Below, piece after piece: positions 38,110 through 42,054 of a DNA stretch of 42,054 bases. The notes below the pieces were generated by a model. That model did no database searches. It was not told the origin of the DNA and worked only from the letters and a program-made list of their open reading frames with translations. Source of the stretch: JAGMES01 sp023128035 (lineage in GTDB: Bacteria > Bacillota > Halanaerobiia > DY22613); NCBI GenBank assembly GCA_030627905.1, contig DAOVRZ010000040.1, positions 1 to 42,054 of the forward strand, given 5' to 3'. Both the position numbers and the translations under genes were made by a program. Numbering within the stretch: position 1 is the first letter of the stretch; every line of letters begins with the position of its first letter.

Positions 38110-38693
38110 ATTGCCCTCGTCCTACCTGTCTCAAAAATCCCATCATAAGTAATAGTATCAGTAACCGAAACCAATAGCGTCGAACCATCAGCAGCATAGA
38201 TCTTCCACTCGTTTGTAGTTACATTAATACCCGTCCAAATCATGTTACGTTCAACTAGCGATGTACCATCCTGTCGTTTCCAAAGCCATTGTGTTGGAAA
38301 CATTTTAGGTCCTGACACTGTCTTCGTAGCACCAGACACAAATCCTTCAGCAGGACCCTCATCGATGAAGTGAATAAGTTGGAGCAAAGCTGGATGCAAA
38401 CCCTTTGTTATTCCACCAGCACCAGCAAGAAGCTCCGTTAAAGTATATCCTGTTCCACTTGTACCTGGATTTATTATATCACGAAATCTTATATTTCCAT
38501 TATCAGACCAAATTGCTACTCCTTTATTTCTTCTTCCAACTTCTACTACAAATAATGCTGCTGCTTCAATTCCATCTTCAAGAGGTTCAATAGGTTGGGG
38601 ATAAGGGATAAGAGGACCAGGTTCACCACCGAGATCAGGCCATTCCTGTTTAATAACCTGAACAACATCTAAGTCATTGGGAGTTGTTGGCAC
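38097..38693 (-). CDS. Hypothetical fibre-associated protein, GTG start (198 aa)
   Basis: The frame starts at GTG 38693 with AAAGGA 7 bases upstream, and ends with TAA overlapping the next gene. The N-terminus is proline-rich (GEPGPLIPYPQPIEPLEDG). The middle has a strand-turn pattern (VAIWSDNGNIRFRD), and the C-terminus repeats a beta-strand pattern (NEWKIYAADGSTLLVSVTD). It directly follows the 524-residue fibre gene. A linker, chaperone or fibre-head role is possible. No family is recognised. Confidence 0.65.
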   Translation of the reverse strand: MPTTPNDLDVVQVIKQEWPDLGGEPGPLIPYPQPIEPLEDGIEAAALFVVEVGRRNKGVAIWSDNGNIRFRDIINPGTSGTGYTLTELLAGAGGITKGLHPALLQLIHFIDEGPAEGFVSGATKTVSGPKMFPTQWLWKRQDGTSLVERNMIWTGINVTTNEWKIYAADGSTLLVSVTDTITYDGIFETGRTRAIWEA

Positions 38694-38723
38694 CTATTTG
38701 TCCTTTATCCTTTATCAAATCTT

Positions 38724-40298
38724 TTAACTACGGCGCCCATAGTCAGCAATTGAAACATAAAGATCAGTTGCGTTCATTGCCCATCCTACGCGAACAAGCG
38801 CATTATTAGGTGTGGGTATTGTTGCTGTAATTCCACCACCAACTTTAAGCCAATAAACATCGCCAGCACTTGCCCCAACAAATACACTACGAACTGGTCC
38901 TCTGCCAACAATAGTAGCTGCGCTTCCAACAACCGCTTGTGCGTTTTCAGAAACACCAAAAACTTGAGCTTTTGCTGGCCATTGTGCGGCAACAGCATCA
39001 GCTTTTGCAACTCGATTTGCTGTAGTGCTCCAATAAACCGGATCAGCAACAGCGATTGCTTCATTCACATTATAATCATCAGCAATCCGATCACCATCAG
39101 ATGTTGCTGCAACTAATTGACCAGAACCATTAATTGTAATAGTTGAACCATCAACATAAGCTTTTAAACCATTTGCATCTTTTGTAAGACCACTTGTTGT
39201 GGCGCCATATTTAACACCAATTTCATTACCAACAATATCAAGAGTTGGATTTATCGTTTCTAAATTAACTTCAAGCCCACCATTGACAGCATCGAAAATG
39301 ATAGCCCCATCAACCTCAACTTTGACAGCAATACCGCCAACACCAACTGCTGCGCCTTTGGTTGCATCAGGAAGAACTGAAAGAACTTTTGCTGGCGACA
39401 CACCTGTAAGTTGAAGACCAGGAGTTGCAGCAAAAAGAAGCGTCAAAGCATCAGCATTAATTTGGATACCATCTTTAACATTTACACTCATTTCATTGAA
39501 TGTTTTTGTAAGACCAGGGCCAGCAATTATTTGACCAGGACCATTAAATAAAACCCATTCACCAGGGGTTGTATCCCAAATATATCCAAGATTTTCATAA
39601 ACACTGTTTTCACCAACAATAGTTCGTCCTTCACCATCAACAGCAGCGGTGAAAGTCCAAGTATTTGCACTAGCATCGTAAACTGCAACTTTTTCTTCTT
39701 GACCGGCGAATGAACCAGCTGCACTTGTCTCTACAATAATAACATATGTTCCATCTGGTGGTTCAGCACCAGAATTCGCTAAAACAAGATTCCAAGAAGA
39801 ACCATCCCATTCAACTATGTCACCAATAGAAAACGTGGACCAATTACCACCAGTTCCAGCAATGAGATATGCCTTACCTTTATCATTTCCAACAAGCGCT
39901 GGCGCAGTAGCAAGAGCATCATTCACCATTCGAAGAACTTGAACTTGATGTTTCCATTGAACACCAGCTGCAACAGATTGCAACTGAGCATAATTTGGCG
40001 CATCACCAGCAGCAGTTGCAGCAGCAAGACCAGTGATCTTTTTAGAATTCATCACCAAATTATTGGTGAGATTCAAACCATCAAGATCGGCTCCGCTTTG
40101 ACCATAAGCCAAACCATCTTTGTCTACTGTAGCAGAAGCCAATCCAGTAATTTTATGAGGAGTGGCGCCACCATCCATAACGACCACACCATTCATGGTT
40201 AGGCCAGCTATGGTAATAGAATCTGTGGCAGGATTTACACCCTGATATGTGACATAGTTACCACTAATAAGTTGGTAAACTGGAACAACTTCGGCCAT
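38724..40298 (-). CDS. Fibre-like appendage protein with DUF2793-like domain (524 aa)
   Basis: ATG at 40298 has AAGGAG 6 bases upstream; the stop is TAA. Residues ~45-105 contain two ITGLAxAT units with NLTNNLVMNSKKITGL, the hallmark of phage fibre shafts. Residues ~120-250 (GDIVEWDGSSWNL, then EEKVAVYDASANTWTF) resemble the DUF2793 domain. A repetitive beta shaft follows (~260-400), and the C-terminal ~115 residues look like a small beta-barrel (PVYWSTTANRVAKAD, then PNNALVRVGWAMNATDLYVSI). The same C-terminal pattern is present in the 247-residue protein at 40710-41453. It is likely a trimeric head or tail fibre binding the host surface. Fibre assignment is confident; its location on the virion is not. 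Confidence 0.8.
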   Translation of the reverse strand: MAEVVPVYQLISGNYVTYQGVNPATDSITIAGLTMNGVVVMDGGATPHKITGLASATVDKDGLAYGQSGADLDGLNLTNNLVMNSKKITGLAAATAAGDAPNYAQLQSVAAGVQWKHQVQVLRMVNDALATAPALVGNDKGKAYLIAGTGGNWSTFSIGDIVEWDGSSWNLVLANSGAEPPDGTYVIIVETSAAGSFAGQEEKVAVYDASANTWTFTAAVDGEGRTIVGENSVYENLGYIWDTTPGEWVLFNGPGQIIAGPGLTKTFNEMSVNVKDGIQINADALTLLFAATPGLQLTGVSPAKVLSVLPDATKGAAVGVGGIAVKVEVDGAIIFDAVNGGLEVNLETINPTLDIVGNEIGVKYGATTSGLTKDANGLKAYVDGSTITINGSGQLVAATSDGDRIADDYNVNEAIAVADPVYWSTTANRVAKADAVAAQWPAKAQVFGVSENAQAVVGSAATIVGRGPVRSVFVGASAGDVYWLKVGGGITATIPTPNNALVRVGWAMNATDLYVSIADYGRRS

Positions 40299-40316
40299 TT
40301 TCTATCTCCTTGAGAT

Positions 40317-40697
40317 CTAAGGGAAATCTCGAAGCAATCCTGTTTCTGTATTTATTGATATCTTTTTATCACTTTTTATACCATACTTCTTTGTAATAGT
40401 TTTATTGAATTCTTCATATAATTCTTGATATCTATTTTTTTCTTCTTCTTGTTGATCTCTTAAAGCATTTAATGTAGTTAATCTTAAATTAAATTCTGAT
40501 TGTTCTAATCGAATACTCAAATTTGTATTACCAAGAAGCAATAATCTTTTTGACATTTCAGCGTCAAATAACTTAAATTGTTGAAGTTCTCCTTCAGTAA
40601 GATGAGGCAAATTAATTGCTTCTTTTTTATCTGTATTTCCATTATCTTTCATTTTAACCACATTGTCAGACTATTCATTTTTCTTCTCTTTACTCAT
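40317..40697 (-). pseudogene. Coiled-coil protein gene with in-frame amber codon after codon 8
   Basis: The best start is ATG 40697, with AAAGGAG 6 bases upstream. This reads eight codons (MSKEKKNE), then TAG at 40671-40673. The same frame continues (SDNVVKMKDNGNTDKKEAIN...) for 117 codons to a TAG at 40317. An alternative GTG at 40661 or ATG at 40652 lacks any binding site. The product is charged and coiled-coil-like, with LSIRLEQSEFNLRL and DQQEEEKNRYQELYEEFN, and no recognised function. Possible explanations are a nonsense mutation (CAG to TAG), leaky or suppressed readthrough, reinitiation, or a short regulatory leader. Other genes here use TAG as a true stop, so reassignment is unlikely. 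Confidence 0.6.
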
Positions 40698-40709
40698 CTT
40701 GTTCTCCTT

Positions 40710-41453
40710 TTATCTTATACGTTTACACATAGTCATATCTATGTGTAATAAAAGCGTGTCAGGATTAGATGCTATACCTAGTATCTGTACATAATAAGGC
40801 ACAATTAATGGATTAGGCAATGCTGGTAGATGAACAGGCTGTCCATTCGCTCCTACTACCAACATCCCTCCTGAAGAAAAACTACTAAATCCTAAAACTT
40901 CACCAATCTTTTTTATCTTACATTTAGTTGCTGTTATTTTCTCAGTTATGATTGCAATAGCTGGCATCTTTGTTAAATCAAAAATATCACACTTTCTTAC
41001 AACAGGTTTCAATATAAATTTGTCATCAAATATATAAACAGCATCGCCTACAACTTCCAATGCAGAACAAAATGCTTCTTCTGGTAATGCTTCTGGATTT
41101 ACATGTATTACCGATGCTTGAGCTACAATTTCTAGATCAACATCACCTTGAAGAACTTCTACTAATTGATCTGATCTTAATAATTCAACTTCAATTCCAT
41201 CTTTTACAATATCTAAATCTGCTTCTTTTTGTGTTATATCTACTTGTGGTGTTACTTGATTTATATTTACATCTAATTCATCTGCTCCAATTTCGGGTTC
41301 CATTATAACTACTTCATGTTCTCCTTTTGTGATTTCTACTTGAATAACTGCTTTTTCAACAACAACTTCATAATTGCCAACAATAAGTTCAGCATCAACG
41401 TTGCCTTTGACAACTTCAACTTCATTTCCGCCTATAATTAATTCAACTGTCAT
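40710..41453 (-). CDS. Beta-repeat protein with fibre-type C-terminal domain (247 aa)
   Basis: ATG at 41453 overlaps the upstream TGA (ATGA), with AGGA upstream; the stop is TAA. Residues ~1-115 consist of loosely repeated ~18-20-residue units alternating Val/Ile strands and acidic turns (VELIIGGNEVEVVKG, then AELIVGNYEVVVEK). This resembles a stacked beta structure or fibre stem. The C-terminal half (AVYIFDDKFILKPVV..., then VQILGIASNPDTLLLHI) matches the pattern of the C-terminal domain of the 524-residue fibre protein. There is no membrane or signal segment. It is likely a fibre or decoration subunit; its exact role is unknown. Confidence 0.7.
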   Translation of the reverse strand: MTVELIIGGNEVEVVKGNVDAELIVGNYEVVVEKAVIQVEITKGEHEVVIMEPEIGADELDVNINQVTPQVDITQKEADLDIVKDGIEVELLRSDQLVEVLQGDVDLEIVAQASVIHVNPEALPEEAFCSALEVVGDAVYIFDDKFILKPVVRKCDIFDLTKMPAIAIITEKITATKCKIKKIGEVLGFSSFSSGGMLVVGANGQPVHLPALPNPLIVPYYVQILGIASNPDTLLLHIDMTMCKRIR

Positions 41454-41797
41454 GGAATTATCCTAGCTTTAATATCAAATTTCACAAAATCATATGTAAT
41501 TTTATAACCAACATTATCTGTAATTAATATTTCAGTTCTTGGTTTGCCCACTTCTTTCAATTCACTAGCTCCAATAGTATATTCAAAAATAAATTCTCCA
41601 TTGGCAGGATCGCCAACAATACTTCCTGTTACACTTTCAGGAACAGTAAACCCAATATCTAATCTAAAACTATATCCAGTAATATTAATAGGAGTTCTTT
41701 TTCCAGTAATTGGATCAATCTGTTTATATGTACAAGCAATTGCAGGCAGCGTATCGTCTACCTTATATTCAAGAACTTGTTCGCCATCACAAGCCAT
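41450..41797 (-). CDS. BppU-N-like small beta protein (115 aa)
   Basis: ATG at 41797 has AGGAG upstream; TGA overlaps the next start by 4 bases. The sequence is an all-beta domain: residues ~13-50 (DDTLPAIACTYKQI, then INITGYSFRLDIGF) and ~60-110 (GEFIFEYTIGASEL, then RTEILITDN). This follows the pattern of the N-terminal domain of BppU-type baseplate upper proteins and related Ig-like fibre bases. It is a complete single-domain protein, not fused to a fibre. It probably forms the base of an appendage. The family call is tentative. Confidence 0.6.
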   Translation of the reverse strand: MACDGEQVLEYKVDDTLPAIACTYKQIDPITGKRTPINITGYSFRLDIGFTVPESVTGSIVGDPANGEFIFEYTIGASELKEVGKPRTEILITDNVGYKITYDFVKFDIKARIIP

Positions 41798-41860
41798 TAC
41801 AATCTCCTATTTTTACAAAACCGTTTATGAAGAATTATTATTCAAATAAATTTCAATATT

Positions 41861-42054
41861 TTAATTCCCTATGTTACGCACAAATTTCACATCAGGATCC
41901 GTAAGTGCACCCATATATTTGCCGCCATCGAGTTGTGCTGTACCAGCACCAGAAGCAAATGTTAAACTACCTTGAATATGAACGCCTCGCCCTCGGAAAC
42001 TCGCGCCTCCTTCTGCGTTAATATTGCCGCCTACCAATCCTCCTTCCATTCTCA
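41861..42054 (-). CDS. C-terminal end of a gene running in from the right edge
   Basis: The frame is open from the window edge to TAA at 41861, giving about 64 visible codons. An ATG at 42049 exists but has no visible binding site, so the true start is probably outside. The piece is Gly-rich with a regular strand pattern (RGRGVHIQGSLTFASG, then GKYMGALTDPDV) and ends in KFVRNIGN. It could be the tail of a fibre, decoration or capsid protein; too little is visible to tell. Confidence 0.5.
   Translation of the reverse strand, partial: RMEGGLVGGNINAEGGASFRGRGVHIQGSLTFASGAGTAQLDGGKYMGALTDPDVKFVRNIGN

Noticed and set aside
40671..40673. Evidence for TAG codon reassignment in this phage
   Set aside because: TAG cleanly ends at least five other genes here (for example 7465, 9107, 35406, 36653, 40317) with the next gene starting immediately, so the standard code holds.
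1..42054. tRNA genes, CRISPR arrays, integrase or insertion sequences
   Set aside because: No cloverleaf-like segment, spaced direct repeats, transposase or integrase frame was seen; the repeats found are all inside protein-coding tape measure or fibre genes.

Overview
The window is a late structural module of a tailed double-stranded DNA phage (Caudoviricetes). Every supported gene lies on the minus strand, so transcription runs from high to low coordinates. The DNA is AT-rich by eye, most starts carry AGGAG/GGAGG-type ribosome binding sites, and many neighbours overlap as TAATG, TGATG or ATGA. TAA, TGA and TAG all end genes, so the standard code applies. The host cannot be named from this sequence. 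I see one tail-tube gene and no sheath gene, together with a 4179-residue tape measure protein. This points to a siphovirus with an exceptionally long non-contractile tail, roughly 0.6 micrometre by the usual tape-measure rule.

Layout in transcription order. 42054-35776: fibre, appendage and virion-type proteins. These are a partial gene at the edge, a small BppU-N-like protein, a beta-repeat protein, a coiled-coil protein whose best-supported reading frame is interrupted by an amber codon, a 524-residue fibre with a DUF2793-like domain, and four unassigned proteins. 35765-34217: a tightly coupled three-gene cassette made of a small membrane/coiled-coil protein, a 119-residue protein with a tandem MshEN-like motif (a fold that binds cyclic di-GMP in type II secretion and pilus ATPases), and a patatin-like phospholipase with an intact Ser/Asp dyad. 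34215-31863: head-tail connector, tail-completion and tail-terminator-type proteins. 31850-30057: the tail tube protein, followed by a strong rho-independent terminator.

29727-28736: the tail assembly chaperone pair (lambda G / GT equivalents). The two frames are joined by a convincing -1 programmed frameshift signal: slippery GGGGGAA, a 5-base spacer and a 16-bp hairpin. 28686-16147: the giant tape measure, with a TP901-type core, membrane segments, a glycine-zipper stretch and several families of internal repeats. 16144-1: very large beta-rich tail-tip and host-recognition proteins (411, 191, 1738, 86, 457, 1338 and at least 1146 residues). They are built from lectin/LamG-like, sialidase Asp-box and repeated small tail-fibre modules. 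The last runs off the left edge.

Working together, the connector and terminator proteins close the capsid-tail joint. The chaperones load onto the tape measure while tube subunits polymerise around it. The tip proteins then form the adsorption apparatus. The phospholipase/MshEN/membrane cassette has no obvious structural role and is the most intriguing part of the window.
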